From positions 26,613 to 90,612 of the forward strand of contig DDKK01000024.1 in NCBI GenBank assembly GCA_002339325.1: a DNA stretch of 64,000 nucleotides, read 5' to 3'. The notes under the pieces were generated by a model. That model was not told the origin of the DNA. It saw only the letters and a program-made list of their open reading frames with translations, and ran no database searches. The stretch comes from Nitrospiraceae bacterium UBA2600 (GTDB lineage: Bacteria; Nitrospirota; Thermodesulfovibrionia; Thermodesulfovibrionales; Thermodesulfovibrionaceae). Numbering within the stretch: the stretch's first letter is position 1; the number at the start of each line of letters is the position of its first letter. The translations under genes were made by a program, and so were the position numbers. Shown in pieces: positions 44,270 through 53,336 of the stretch.

Positions 44270-44301
44270 CATAAAAATCCTAAATAAGGAGGGGTAGAGA
44301 A

Positions 44302-45312
44302 ATGAAAAGAACGGTGTTTTTGCTGTTAAGTTTTTTTCTGTCTCTTGCTTTTTTAGTGAGTCACTCCGTTACTGCTGAAGCGGCAAAGAAGTTCTATGTC
44401 AAATGGGGTGCCACCTCTGTCCGTTCAGGTCTTTATGCCAACACAGTGGCAATGGCAAAAGTTGTAAACAAAGCCTATCCTGGAGAGATTGAAGTAACCG
44501 TTGTTGAAACCGGAGGCTTTCTTGAGAATCTTTCAAGGCTTCAGAGAAAAGCAATTCATATGGGACCAGCTGATGCAGCAGCAGGTTATGCAAACTACAT
44601 GGGAATAATTGATTATCAAGGCAAGGCAAATCCTAATTTAAGAACGATGTGGGGTGGATACATTACACCAATCCATATTGTTGTCACTGAAAAGAGTGGT
44701 ATAAAGGATGTAAAACAGTTAAACGGTGTAGATTTTGCAATGAATCCGGGAACCACGTCTGGAAGAGTGGTTGAATTATTTTTCAAAGCCCTTAACATCA
44801 ATCCAAACTATAAAATGATGGGAATTGGAGCAAGTGTGGATGCCATGAAATCAGGTGTTGTAAAAGGCTGGTATAAGGCAGGCTACAAAGACTCAGCCAT
44901 ACTTGACCTCGAAGCAAACATGGATATAAGAGTTCTTCCTGTGTCAAAACAGCTAATCGACCAATTCAACAAGGTCTATCCTGGTCAGGGTTTAATGATG
45001 GACATTCCCGCTGGTTTATTCAAAAGCGTTAAAAAATCTCAGCCAAGCTTAGCCTATGTGGTAACAGACTTTGTTGACAAAGATGTGCCAGAAGAAGTTG
45101 TTTTTAAAATTGTAAAAGCCGTCTATGAAAACAGAAAAGAGATTGTTGGAGCCCTCGCAACGCTTAAAGAAGGAAACTTCGAAGACATGTTTGGCATGGC
45201 AGCAAAATACGGTAATGTCCCTCTTCATCCAGGAGCTGTGAGGTTTTATAGGGATGTTCTTAAAGTTAAAATACCTGACAAATTAATTCCTCCAGAGATG
45301 AAAAAGAAATAG
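44302..45312 (+). CDS. TAXI-family TRAP transporter solute-binding protein
   Basis: This 336-residue protein has a signal peptide ending near TAEAA. The mature part begins YVKWGATSVRSGLYAN and continues with VTVVETGGFLENLSRLQRK, the fold of TAXI proteins. It binds an organic acid or amino acid in the periplasm and hands it to the fused permease at 45708. The substrate is not known; glutamate and C4 acids are the known type for TAXI, and the sdh/malic setting suggests dicarboxylates. Confidence 0.9.
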   Translation: MKRTVFLLLSFFLSLAFLVSHSVTAEAAKKFYVKWGATSVRSGLYANTVAMAKVVNKAYPGEIEVTVVETGGFLENLSRLQRKAIHMGPADAAAGYANYMGIIDYQGKANPNLRTMWGGYITPIHIVVTEKSGIKDVKQLNGVDFAMNPGTTSGRVVELFFKALNINPNYKMMGIGASVDAMKSGVVKGWYKAGYKDSAILDLEANMDIRVLPVSKQLIDQFNKVYPGQGLMMDIPAGLFKSVKKSQPSLAYVVTDFVDKDVPEEVVFKIVKAVYENRKEIVGALATLKEGNFEDMFGMAAKYGNVPLHPGAVRFYRDVLKVKIPDKLIPPEMKKK

Positions 45313-45321
45313 GAGGCCAAA

Positions 45322-45684
45322 ATGAAGACAAAATTATTTTTAATAGCAATCCTTATTTTTGCCATTCCCGTTTTTGTCTACGCTCAACCTCAAGTTACGA
45401 TAAATCCTCCTAAGGGTGAACCAGCAGCAGTGATAAGCATAGAAGGAAAGGGATTTCAGCCAGAAGAGGAGATTGACATCGTTATAACCCTTGATGAGGG
45501 AGAAAAAGTTGGATTAGGCACAGAAAAAGTCGATATTATAAAAACCGATGCCAACGGCGTTTTTTCTGTTAAATCAGGCATTCCAATTAACGCCAAACCC
45601 GGAAAGCATAAAATAGAGATAGTTGGAAACAAGGGTAGTCAGACAGAGGTAGAGATAGAAGTAACACCAAAGGAAAAGAAATAG
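45322..45684 (+). CDS. Periplasmic beta-sandwich protein in the TAXI-TRAP operon
   Basis: This 120-residue protein has a signal peptide (about residues 1-22) and an all-beta mature part with GEPAAVISIEGKGFQPEEEI and KPGKHKIEIVGNKGSQTEVE, resembling an IPT/TIG- or Ig-like domain. It lies between binding protein and permease (10-base and 23-base gaps), so it is part of the operon. TRAP systems usually have no such gene. It could be a chaperone or partner of the binding protein; this is inference. Confidence 0.75.
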   Translation: MKTKLFLIAILIFAIPVFVYAQPQVTINPPKGEPAAVISIEGKGFQPEEEIDIVITLDEGEKVGLGTEKVDIIKTDANGVFSVKSGIPINAKPGKHKIEIVGNKGSQTEVEIEVTPKEKK

Positions 45685-45707
45685 AATAAGGAGGACCGGA
45701 ATAAACA

Positions 45708-47672
45708 ATGCGGGAGCTCAAAGGTTTCTGGAAATTAATTCTTAATCTACTCGTTGGAGTGTGGGGGATATTTATTCTCTATACAGCCCTACTTTATGCC
45801 TTACATCCACTTCTGCAGGGTGGAATTTCCCTTTCAATAGGACTTGCCATCGTATTTCTCGTTTATCCTTTCTCAAAGAGAATGCTCAAGTGGAATGTTC
45901 CAAAAGTCTTTCAATACCTATTGACAGGAACAAAAAGTGCACCATCATTTATAGACCTCGTATTCATCGCTATTAGCTTAATTCCATGCATTTACATAAT
46001 GATTCACTGGGAAGAGATAGTTAGAAACCCTGGGGTTTTTGAAAATTATCACTTAATACTTGCCGTACTACTCATACTTGCCCTACTTGAAGGAACAAGA
46101 AGGGCTCTCGGTCTTACAATACCCATACTCGTATTATTTTTTATTATCTATACGGTAGCAGGACCTCACATACCGGGAAGATTTGGACATCCCGGCTTCA
46201 GTTTCACAGACATACTTTACCAGCTCTATCTCATGACTGAAGGTATATGGGGTTTACTTACTGACATGGCAAGTAGAATAATAGCACCATTCATAATTTT
46301 TGGTCCCATACTCTTTGCCACAGGTGTAGGTTCAACAGTTATGGAACTCTCAACCTATTTTGGAGGCAAAATAAGAGGAGGTCCCGGACACGTAGCAGTT
46401 ATTTCGAGCTCCCTTTTTGGAATGCTCAGCGGCTCGTCTGTAGCAAATGCTGCCACCACCGGTTCATTTACTATTCCACTGATGAAAAAGTTCGGTTTTT
46501 CAAGGGCTTTTGCATCTGCTGTTGAAGCAGCAGCTTCTTCTGGTGGACAAATTATGCCACCTATCATGGGCGCTGGATGCTTCATCATGGCAGAGTTTCT
46601 CAATATTCCATATGCCCATATAATGATTGCTGGCTTAATTCCGGCTCTAATCTATTTTGCAGGTATTGCTGCAGGAATCTGGATTGAAGCAGGCAGGACA
46701 GGTATGGGTAAACTTCCGAAGGAACTCATGCCTGAGTTAAAGACTATCCTCAAGCCAAACAGAATTCTTGGCTTTATTCTTCCAATCGGAACGCTGGGTG
46801 TCCTTCTCTTCATGTTTTTCCCTGCACAGATATGTGCTGCGTGGGCAATTGTAGTTTCGGTCATATTTTTCACATTCTTTGGTGGTCCCCTTAAGGCAAA
46901 AGAAATATGGAGCAGAATAAAGTCAATCTGGGGTGGCTTGTATGAAGGTGTTGTAAAAGCGCTTGCTTGGCTGATGATAATGATGGCCTGTGTTCAGATT
47001 GCCGTAAGCCTCATATCACTTACAGGATTTGGAGTTAAAGTCTCAGAACTAATAATAGAAATATCGGGTTACAATGTATATCTTGCACTTATAGCCACGA
47101 TGCTTACAGCAATAATACTCGGAATGGGTATGACAACAACGGCTGCATATGTTATTGCCGCTGCTGTCCTTGTTCCTGCCCTTCAGCAGATGGGAATTAA
47201 TCCCCTCGCTGCTCATCTGTTCATATTTTACTTTGCCATTAAGTCTGGATTAACACCACCGGTGTGCATAACAGTATTTACCACTACAGCGATTGCAGGC
47301 GGAAGTTGGCTAAAGGCTGCGTGGAATTCGATGAAGCTCGGAATTGGTGGATATATAATGCCCTTTTTCTTCATATTCGTGCCTGCATATCTTATGAAAG
47401 GACCTGCATGGGAAGTGCTCTTCATCTTTATTGGTGCATTTGTTGCGATGTTCGCAATCGAAGCTGGCGTGTTAGGTTACTGGAAAAAACCTTCTACCCC
47501 TCTTGAGAGAGCCTTGTATATAAGTGGTGGACTTATTATGATGGCTCCGGGACACTGGACATTCGTTGGTTTAGCGATTTTCATAATCGGACTTCTTCTG
47601 GAAAAATTCGATGTCCAGATACCTATAATAGCTAAAAGACCTGCTCAAATTGTAAGAAAACCGATTTCCTAA
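45708..47672 (+). CDS. TRAP transporter fused permease (4TM/12TM)
   Basis: This 654-residue membrane protein combines a DctQ-like small part (about residues 1-150) with a DctM-like large part. The large part has GSSVANAATTGSFTIPLMKK and EAAASSGGQIMPPIMGAG, the substrate-channel signatures of TRAP fusion permeases, and about 16 membrane segments. It imports the ligand of the TAXI protein with sodium or protons. A hairpin terminator lies at once behind its stop, and the stop overlaps the convergent hydrolase stop. Confidence 0.92.
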   Translation: MRELKGFWKLILNLLVGVWGIFILYTALLYALHPLLQGGISLSIGLAIVFLVYPFSKRMLKWNVPKVFQYLLTGTKSAPSFIDLVFIAISLIPCIYIMIHWEEIVRNPGVFENYHLILAVLLILALLEGTRRALGLTIPILVLFFIIYTVAGPHIPGRFGHPGFSFTDILYQLYLMTEGIWGLLTDMASRIIAPFIIFGPILFATGVGSTVMELSTYFGGKIRGGPGHVAVISSSLFGMLSGSSVANAATTGSFTIPLMKKFGFSRAFASAVEAAASSGGQIMPPIMGAGCFIMAEFLNIPYAHIMIAGLIPALIYFAGIAAGIWIEAGRTGMGKLPKELMPELKTILKPNRILGFILPIGTLGVLLFMFFPAQICAAWAIVVSVIFFTFFGGPLKAKEIWSRIKSIWGGLYEGVVKALAWLMIMMACVQIAVSLISLTGFGVKVSELIIEISGYNVYLALIATMLTAIILGMGMTTTAAYVIAAAVLVPALQQMGINPLAAHLFIFYFAIKSGLTPPVCITVFTTTAIAGGSWLKAAWNSMKLGIGGYIMPFFFIFVPAYLMKGPAWEVLFIFIGAFVAMFAIEAGVLGYWKKPSTPLERALYISGGLIMMAPGHWTFVGLAIFIIGLLLEKFDVQIPIIAKRPAQIVRKPIS

Positions 47673-48280
47673 TAAGAACCTCGGGTACAACCCGGGGTTC
47701 TTACTTTTAAAATCTTCTTAAAGTCTATCCAATGAGCTCCTGAGAGCATAAAACTCTTTGCAAAAGGAAAAGCATAAACTAAGTCCTTAAGGGCATTAAC
47801 AGGAACTATTTTGTCTTGGCTTCCATGCACTAAAAGAAGAGTTGAATTTATTTGAGGAAAATCAACAACCTCTGAGGATGTGAGAAAATTGAGACCTTCA
47901 ATCAATTTAGCCTTTTCAAATTTTGGAAATGAAGAAATACAACCAGCTCTAATTAAAAATTCTTTTACAACTTCTTCTGGCATTTTTGCCATCCGCTCAA
48001 TCATTCTTCTTAAAACCCTTGAATTCACATATTTGGTAAATTTTATAAAACCAGCTACTACTATTATTTCCTCAAACCTATCGGCAAAAAAATTCAAATT
48101 TTTCAAAATAATATGACCTCCCGTAGACCATCCTACAACTGTCTGTCCAGATTTTTCTCTTAAAAATTCAAGAAGTTCGTCTTCATTAAAATCAATAAAA
48201 GGACATATAAAATCCCAACCATCAGGGATATCTCCCAGAGCCTCTCTAAATCCTGCCCAACCAGAAATAAAGATATTCAT
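47669..48280 (-). CDS. Small alpha/beta hydrolase
   Basis: This 203-residue protein has the nucleophile elbow GWSTGG, Asp in HGSQDKIVP and His in GAHWID, so the catalytic triad is complete. The start MNIFISGWAG resembles BioH/BioG-type esterases. A pimeloyl-ACP methyl ester esterase role is possible but unproven; bioF is 10 kb away. The last residues, about RTPGCTRGSY, are encoded by the terminator hairpin. TATAAT and AACGGTCACG precede the ATG; no Shine-Dalgarno is clear. Confidence 0.78.
   Translation of the reverse strand: MNIFISGWAGFREALGDIPDGWDFICPFIDFNEDELLEFLREKSGQTVVGWSTGGHIILKNLNFFADRFEEIIVVAGFIKFTKYVNSRVLRRMIERMAKMPEEVVKEFLIRAGCISSFPKFEKAKLIEGLNFLTSSEVVDFPQINSTLLLVHGSQDKIVPVNALKDLVYAFPFAKSFMLSGAHWIDFKKILKVRTPGCTRGSY
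47673..47703. terminator. Bidirectional hairpin terminator after the TRAP operon
   Basis: A 14-base stem (47673-47686 with 47690-47703, one G-T wobble) with a 3-base loop ACA is followed by ACTTTT on the plus strand. It starts one base after the permease stop TAA at 47670-47672. On the minus strand it is inside the last codons of the hydrolase gene. Confidence 0.85.
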
Positions 48281-48437
48281 CGTGACCGTTTATTCATTAT
48301 AACTAATTTTCAATAAAAACCTTCTTAATCAATGGAGGCAAGATGTAAATCTGTGGTTTATTGAATTTTGTTCTCAAATCAATTTATCATTTAAATTATT
48401 GTATTATTCGGCTTAAATTTAAAATTAGGAGGTCACT

Positions 48438-48998
48438 GTGGAAATACCTTTGAATAAAATCCCTGAAACTCCAGAAGAGCGGAAAACGCTAATTGGAGAG
48501 ATAATAAAAGAACAGGAAGAGCTTTTCGCTCAGAGTAGTGGCTATATACAGCGAATGACTATCGAAAAACTCCTTGACATAGGATATGGATTAGATGAGA
48601 TAAAAATCAACAAAAGTTATGAAGTAATCGTATCTGAAAATGAAAAGTTCATTACTTCCGTTGATATCTCAATTTTAATAGAAGGAAAAACAGTCATGGC
48701 AATTAAATGTACTCCTGCATCAATTGATTCATGGCAGCGTTTCATGCTCGCTTTCTGCAGAGTAGTAGAGCCCTATCAGATTCCCTTTGCTTTTATAACA
48801 GATAGTGAAGAGGGAAGATTAATGAACATTTTAACTGGTGAAGTAATTGAAACAAATGATATTCCTAAAAAAGAGGAATTAATTGATAGACTGTCGACAA
48901 TTAAATTTTTTCCCTATGATGAAGAAAAGTTACCAAAGGAAAGAAGGATGCTCTATGCTTTTGATGCAATAAAATGCTGTCCTCCACAGATAAAATGA
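48438..48998 (+). CDS. HsdR_N-like protein of unknown function
   Basis: This 186-residue protein resembles the N-terminal nuclease-like domain of type I restriction subunits (HSDR_N_2): TPEERKTLIGEII at the start, then the core SVDISILIEGKTVMAIKC, in which the PD-(D/E)xK pattern appears degraded (Asp then Lys). It starts at GTG 4 bases after AGGAGGT. It overlaps NAD synthetase as ATGA, so it is coupled with nadE. No methylase or specificity gene is near, so restriction is unlikely. Confidence 0.7.
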   Translation: MEIPLNKIPETPEERKTLIGEIIKEQEELFAQSSGYIQRMTIEKLLDIGYGLDEIKINKSYEVIVSENEKFITSVDISILIEGKTVMAIKCTPASIDSWQRFMLAFCRVVEPYQIPFAFITDSEEGRLMNILTGEVIETNDIPKKEELIDRLSTIKFFPYDEEKLPKERRMLYAFDAIKCCPPQIK

Positions 48999-50707
48999 AG
49001 AGTCTTCGATTAGCCCTCTGTCAGATTAATTCAACTGTAGGAGACATTGAGGGAAACTTAGAGAAGATTCTTCAATACATTAAGAAAGCCAAGGAAGAAA
49101 AGGCAGAGATTGTGGTTTTTCCCGAGTTGGCTCTCACTGGATATACTCCCGAAGACCTACTCCTTTATCCCCAATTTATTAAGAGAGCAAAGGAAGCGTT
49201 GGAGAGAGTAGTAGAAGAGGTTTCAGACCAAATAGTCATACTTGGAGTTCCCTACACACAGGAAGACCTCTATAACTCCGCTGCTGTGGTGGCAGATAAA
49301 AAATTAGTAGACCTCTACCACAAGATTTATCTTCCTAATTATAGCGTCTTTGACGAGGTTAGATACTTTAAATCGGGAAAGCGTGCTCCTGTTTATGAAT
49401 ACGGTAGTGTTCTATTTGGTTTGAACATTTGTGAAGACATATTTCATTCAACCTTTCCAAGTCCCTTCCAGGCATACTCTGGTGCAGAGTTGATAATTAA
49501 TATTTCTGCCTCCCCTTTTTATGTTGGTAAATTTGAGCGAAAATTAAGGATGCTTTCCACAAGAGCCTTTGACTTCGGAGTATTCATCGTCTATCTTAAT
49601 TCAGTTGGTGGGCAAGATGAAGTTGTCTTTGACGGAAGAAGTCTTATAATTTCACCTTCTGGAGATGTCATAACAGTAGGTAAAGCATTTGAAGAGGATT
49701 TCATTATTGCAGACCTTGACCTCGAAGAAGTAACAAGAGTAAGAATGAGAGAGCCTAAAATAAGATGGGAGAGTAAGCTTGAAAACTTTGAGATAGTAAA
49801 AATCCCTATTGAAAGAGAAGAAAGTTTAAAACCATCTCCTAAGCCACTTAATTCTGTTTCAGAGCAACTCTCTGAGGAGGAGGAGATATTCAAAGCACTG
49901 ATTACAGGATTAAGAGACTATGTCAATAAAAACGGATTTAAGAGGGTATGCCTTGGTTTAAGTGGCGGAATTGACTCTTCCTTTGTTGCCTTAGTGGCAG
50001 CTGAAGCATTAGGCAAAGAAAATGTGATAGGTCTTTTTATGCCATCTCGTTACACTTCAAGGGAAAGTAGAGAGGATGTTTATGAGCTTAGTAAAAACTT
50101 GGGAATAGAGTTGATAGAAATTTCAATTGATGAGATTTTTGAGAGGTATTTGAATGAACTTTCAAGTGTTTTCAAAGGGTTGCCAGAAGACACTACCGAG
50201 GAGAATATTCAAAGTAGAATTCGTGGCACAATTTTAATGGCACTTTCAAATAAATTTGGCTGGCTTGTGCTTACAACAGGAAATAAATCTGAAATGGCTG
50301 TAGGATATGCAACTCTTTATGGAGATATGGCAGGTGGATTTGCTCCAATAAAAGACCTATATAAAACACAGGTTTACAAAGTGGCAAGATGGATATCTAA
50401 GGATAGAATTCCAGAGAGAGTTTTTACAAAGGCTCCTACAGCAGAACTAAGACCAGGACAAAAAGACCAAGACACCCTTCCTCCATATGAAATACTCGAT
50501 GAGGTTCTTAAAATACACATTGAGAAATGTATGACTTTAGAGGAGATTGTTCAAAATGGATTTGACCGAGATACAGTAAAGAAAATACTTAAAATGGTAA
50601 AGGCAGCAGAATTCAAAAGGAGACAATCGCCTCCTGGAATAAAGCTTTCTCCTGTTTCCCTTGGCAAAGACTGGCGTTTTCCGATCACCAATCGATTTGG
50701 AGGATGA
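48995..50707 (+). CDS. nadE: Glutamine-dependent NAD+ synthetase
   Basis: This 570-residue enzyme has an N-terminal nitrilase glutaminase domain: Glu in FPELALTGYTPED, Lys in YHKIYLPNY and Cys in LNICEDIF. A C-terminal synthetase domain with the PP-loop LGLSGGIDSS follows, and TTGNKSEMAVGY is its second motif. Ammonia from Gln adenylates and amidates deaminido-NAD. I chose the ATG at 48995, which overlaps the upstream stop as ATGA. An in-frame ATG 7 codons earlier is less fitting. Confidence 0.95.
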   Translation: MKSLRLALCQINSTVGDIEGNLEKILQYIKKAKEEKAEIVVFPELALTGYTPEDLLLYPQFIKRAKEALERVVEEVSDQIVILGVPYTQEDLYNSAAVVADKKLVDLYHKIYLPNYSVFDEVRYFKSGKRAPVYEYGSVLFGLNICEDIFHSTFPSPFQAYSGAELIINISASPFYVGKFERKLRMLSTRAFDFGVFIVYLNSVGGQDEVVFDGRSLIISPSGDVITVGKAFEEDFIIADLDLEEVTRVRMREPKIRWESKLENFEIVKIPIEREESLKPSPKPLNSVSEQLSEEEEIFKALITGLRDYVNKNGFKRVCLGLSGGIDSSFVALVAAEALGKENVIGLFMPSRYTSRESREDVYELSKNLGIELIEISIDEIFERYLNELSSVFKGLPEDTTEENIQSRIRGTILMALSNKFGWLVLTTGNKSEMAVGYATLYGDMAGGFAPIKDLYKTQVYKVARWISKDRIPERVFTKAPTAELRPGQKDQDTLPPYEILDEVLKIHIEKCMTLEEIVQNGFDRDTVKKILKMVKAAEFKRRQSPPGIKLSPVSLGKDWRFPITNRFGG

Positions 50708-52266
50708 AATGGGATTCAATAATAAAAATGAGGCAAGTTAAAAAATTACTGAAAGTCTTTTTAAATCAAAAGTATAGGGTCTCTCTCAGTATTTTTCTTA
50801 TAGTCATTCTTCCTGTGGTGGGCTTAATACATCTATCTTCTGAAAAGATGTATAGAAACATGGTCAAATTCATGGATGTAAAAAAAGACACTGCTATTGC
50901 TGATGTTGAAATAGCTATTAGTGATTTAATTTTTTCTCTTCAAAAAGAAAGAGGCAGGACTCAACTTTATCTGGCTCGCTCCGATGAGGAAAGAAGAGCT
51001 AAATTGCTTTCAATCTATGAAAACACAGACCAAAAAATTATAGTTACCATGAGAAAGATAGATAATTTAAACACAAAAGAGTTTTTTTCGGATAAGGCAA
51101 CAAAAATCAACGAAATAAAAGAGAAGGTAAAACATATAAGAGAGAAAACACAAAATGGACAAGTAAATTCAGAGGAAGCCTTTGATTTTTATAAAAATTT
51201 AATAACAGAGTTGATGGAAATAAGATACAGCCTCATTCATCATATAAAAGACAGAGAACTTCTTGCCTCACTTTTCAAAAACATGATTCTCAGCGAGATT
51301 GTTGAAGCATGTGGACAGGAAAGAGCTCTTGTAAGTTTTCAAATAGCCTCTGGTAAAAAAGATAATTCCTATATTGAAAAAATAAAGCAAGCCCACAGCA
51401 ATGAAATGTTCTTTGAAGATTTATATCTTAAATTAGCTTCGAATGAAGAGAGACAAAGTTTCATGAAGCTTAAAGAATCATCAAAAATTGAAGAAATCAA
51501 AAATAGTCTGCTTTTAAAGAGTAATAAAAATGGAGACGATGGAGAATACTGGTGGAAGATTTCAACAGAGAGAATAGAGGCGATTATAAGTCTTATAAAG
51601 TTCAACTTAGAAAAACTAAAAACGAGGCTAAATTTAATAAAGAAAAATTCTTTCCGTGGTCTTGCTGTATCTTCCTTACAGCTCACTTTAACTCTAATCC
51701 TTACAGTTTTGATTGCAATCAAGGCCGTAAAGTATATCGAAGGCCAGATTTTTTATGATCTACTGACAGGCTTACCTAACAGGAAATTCTTCTCAAAAGA
51801 GTTAGAAATTGCCCTAAACAGAGCAGAACGTTACGGAGAAACCTTTTCGCTGGCTATTTTTGATATCGATGATTTCAAGTATATCAATGATAATTACGGT
51901 CATGACTCTGGAGACATTGTATTAAGAGAAGTAGGAAACATAATAAGAAAAAATATAAGAAAATCAGATATAGCAGCAAGATATGGCGGCGAGGAGTTTA
52001 TAGTCCTGTTTCCTAACACATCTATTGAAGATGCATACAAAGTATCAGAGAGAATAAGAAAAAGCATAGAAAGCAGAGATTTTAATATCAATGACACTAA
52101 AGCAAAAGTCTCGATAAGTGGCGGTATAACCAGTTATTTAAAAGATAGTGATATTGAAAGTCTCATTAAAGAAGCTGATGAAGCTCTTTATGAAGCAAAA
52201 AGAAGCGGAAAAAACAAGATAGTTATTAATGAGAAAAAACAAAAAGGAGGTCATGTATGCGATTAA
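50704..52266 (+). CDS. NIT-domain diguanylate cyclase
   Basis: This 520-residue protein has a membrane helix (about residues 26-43), a periplasmic NIT-like sensor (about 50-310) with LQKERGRTQLYLA and GQERALVSF, a second membrane helix (about 320-345) and a GGDEF domain. GGEEF is at residues 428-432, and an inhibitory RxxD site (RKSD) lies five residues before it. It makes c-di-GMP, and the product is likely to inhibit it. NIT domains sense nitrate and nitrite in known cases. The start overlaps nadE as ATGA. Confidence 0.9.
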   Translation: MKWDSIIKMRQVKKLLKVFLNQKYRVSLSIFLIVILPVVGLIHLSSEKMYRNMVKFMDVKKDTAIADVEIAISDLIFSLQKERGRTQLYLARSDEERRAKLLSIYENTDQKIIVTMRKIDNLNTKEFFSDKATKINEIKEKVKHIREKTQNGQVNSEEAFDFYKNLITELMEIRYSLIHHIKDRELLASLFKNMILSEIVEACGQERALVSFQIASGKKDNSYIEKIKQAHSNEMFFEDLYLKLASNEERQSFMKLKESSKIEEIKNSLLLKSNKNGDDGEYWWKISTERIEAIISLIKFNLEKLKTRLNLIKKNSFRGLAVSSLQLTLTLILTVLIAIKAVKYIEGQIFYDLLTGLPNRKFFSKELEIALNRAERYGETFSLAIFDIDDFKYINDNYGHDSGDIVLREVGNIIRKNIRKSDIAARYGGEEFIVLFPNTSIEDAYKVSERIRKSIESRDFNINDTKAKVSISGGITSYLKDSDIESLIKEADEALYEAKRSGKNKIVINEKKQKGGHVCD

Positions 52267-52505
52267 TAGGCCTGTTTGTTGCTTTTTTTATTTTTTTCGC
52301 CGTTTCTGATTTTGGCTATGCCCAAAGTCAGATTCAGGTTACAAAAGATAAAGCTCTTCAGTATGCAAAACCTAAAAAGCCAATAAAGATAAAACTCCAT
52401 CGCGACAAAAAAGGAGAATACAGCTGGGACATTACAGGAGAAAGTGTAGACGAAGTCATAAGAACTGATAAAAGATTAAGACAACTTCTTATTGAGGAGA
52501 GATAA
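52257..52505 (+). CDS. Small secreted protein of unknown function
   Basis: This 82-residue protein has a signal peptide ending near GYAQS. The mature 60 residues are basic and contain KPKKPIKIKLHRDKKGEYSW. GGAGG lies 7 bases before the ATG. The start overlaps the cyclase gene by 10 bases, and the stop abuts rsmI. No family is recognised. Confidence 0.65.
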   Translation: MRLIGLFVAFFIFFAVSDFGYAQSQIQVTKDKALQYAKPKKPIKIKLHRDKKGEYSWDITGESVDEVIRTDKRLRQLLIEER

Positions 52506-53336
52506 ATGGCATATGGCAGACTATACGTTGTATCAACGCCAATTGGCAATCTCGATGATATTACATTACGAGCCCTTGACACACTAAGAAAAGTCGACTA
52601 CATAGCCTGCGAGGATACTGAACACAGCCTAAAACTTCTAAATTACTATGAAATAAAAAAGCCCCTCATAAGCTATTGGTCAGAAAAAGAAAAGGTTAGA
52701 GCAGAGGAAATTATAAGCAAAATAAAGGCTGGTCACTCGGTAGCTGTTATAACCGATTCAGGAACCCCTGGAATTTCAGACCCCGGAGCAGTTGTTATAG
52801 CAAGGGCAATTGAGGAAAAAATAGATATAATTCCGATACCAGGCCCCACGGCACTAATAACAGCTCTGAGCATTTCTGGTTTAAAAACGGAAGAGTTCAC
52901 TTTCATCGGCTTTCTTCCGGTAAAACAGTCTCAAAGGAGAAAAAAACTTCTCGAGCTAAGCACTGAAAAAAGAACTCTTCTGTTCTACGAAGCCCCGCAC
53001 AGAATTCTCCAGAGCCTTGAAGACATGTTATATGTGCTGGGTGACAGAAACGCTTGCGTGGCACGGGAACTTACTAAAATGTATGAAGAGATAATAAGAG
53101 GTCGTCTCAATAGTATAATTGAGCAGCTAAGAGACTCAAAAATAGCAGGCGAGTATGTTATAGTAATTGAGGGCGCTCAAAAGGAAGAAAAAAATCTTGA
53201 TGAGGCATTAAGAGAAATCAGCGAACTAATGCGAAAAGGCAAAGGAAGAAAAGAAGCTGTTAGGATTGTCTCGGAGCTATATGGATTAAGTAAAAAAGAG
53301 CTATATGAAGAGAGTTTAAAAAAGGATGAAATCTAA
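52506..53336 (+). CDS. rsmI: 16S rRNA 2'-O-methyltransferase RsmI
   Basis: This 276-residue enzyme methylates C1402 ribose in 16S rRNA, the same nucleotide that RsmH at 35867 modifies at N4. LYVVSTPIGNLDDITLRAL, CEDTEHS and SDPGAVVI are the SAM-pocket signatures, and GPTALITAL and RELTKMYEE follow. It shares a base with the next gene (TAATG). Confidence 0.95.
   Translation: MAYGRLYVVSTPIGNLDDITLRALDTLRKVDYIACEDTEHSLKLLNYYEIKKPLISYWSEKEKVRAEEIISKIKAGHSVAVITDSGTPGISDPGAVVIARAIEEKIDIIPIPGPTALITALSISGLKTEEFTFIGFLPVKQSQRRKKLLELSTEKRTLLFYEAPHRILQSLEDMLYVLGDRNACVARELTKMYEEIIRGRLNSIIEQLRDSKIAGEYVIVIEGAQKEEKNLDEALREISELMRKGKGRKEAVRIVSELYGLSKKELYEESLKKDEI

Noticed and set aside
48438..48998. Restriction-modification system
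   Set aside because: Only an HsdR_N-like domain with a degraded active site is present, without methylase, specificity or helicase genes.
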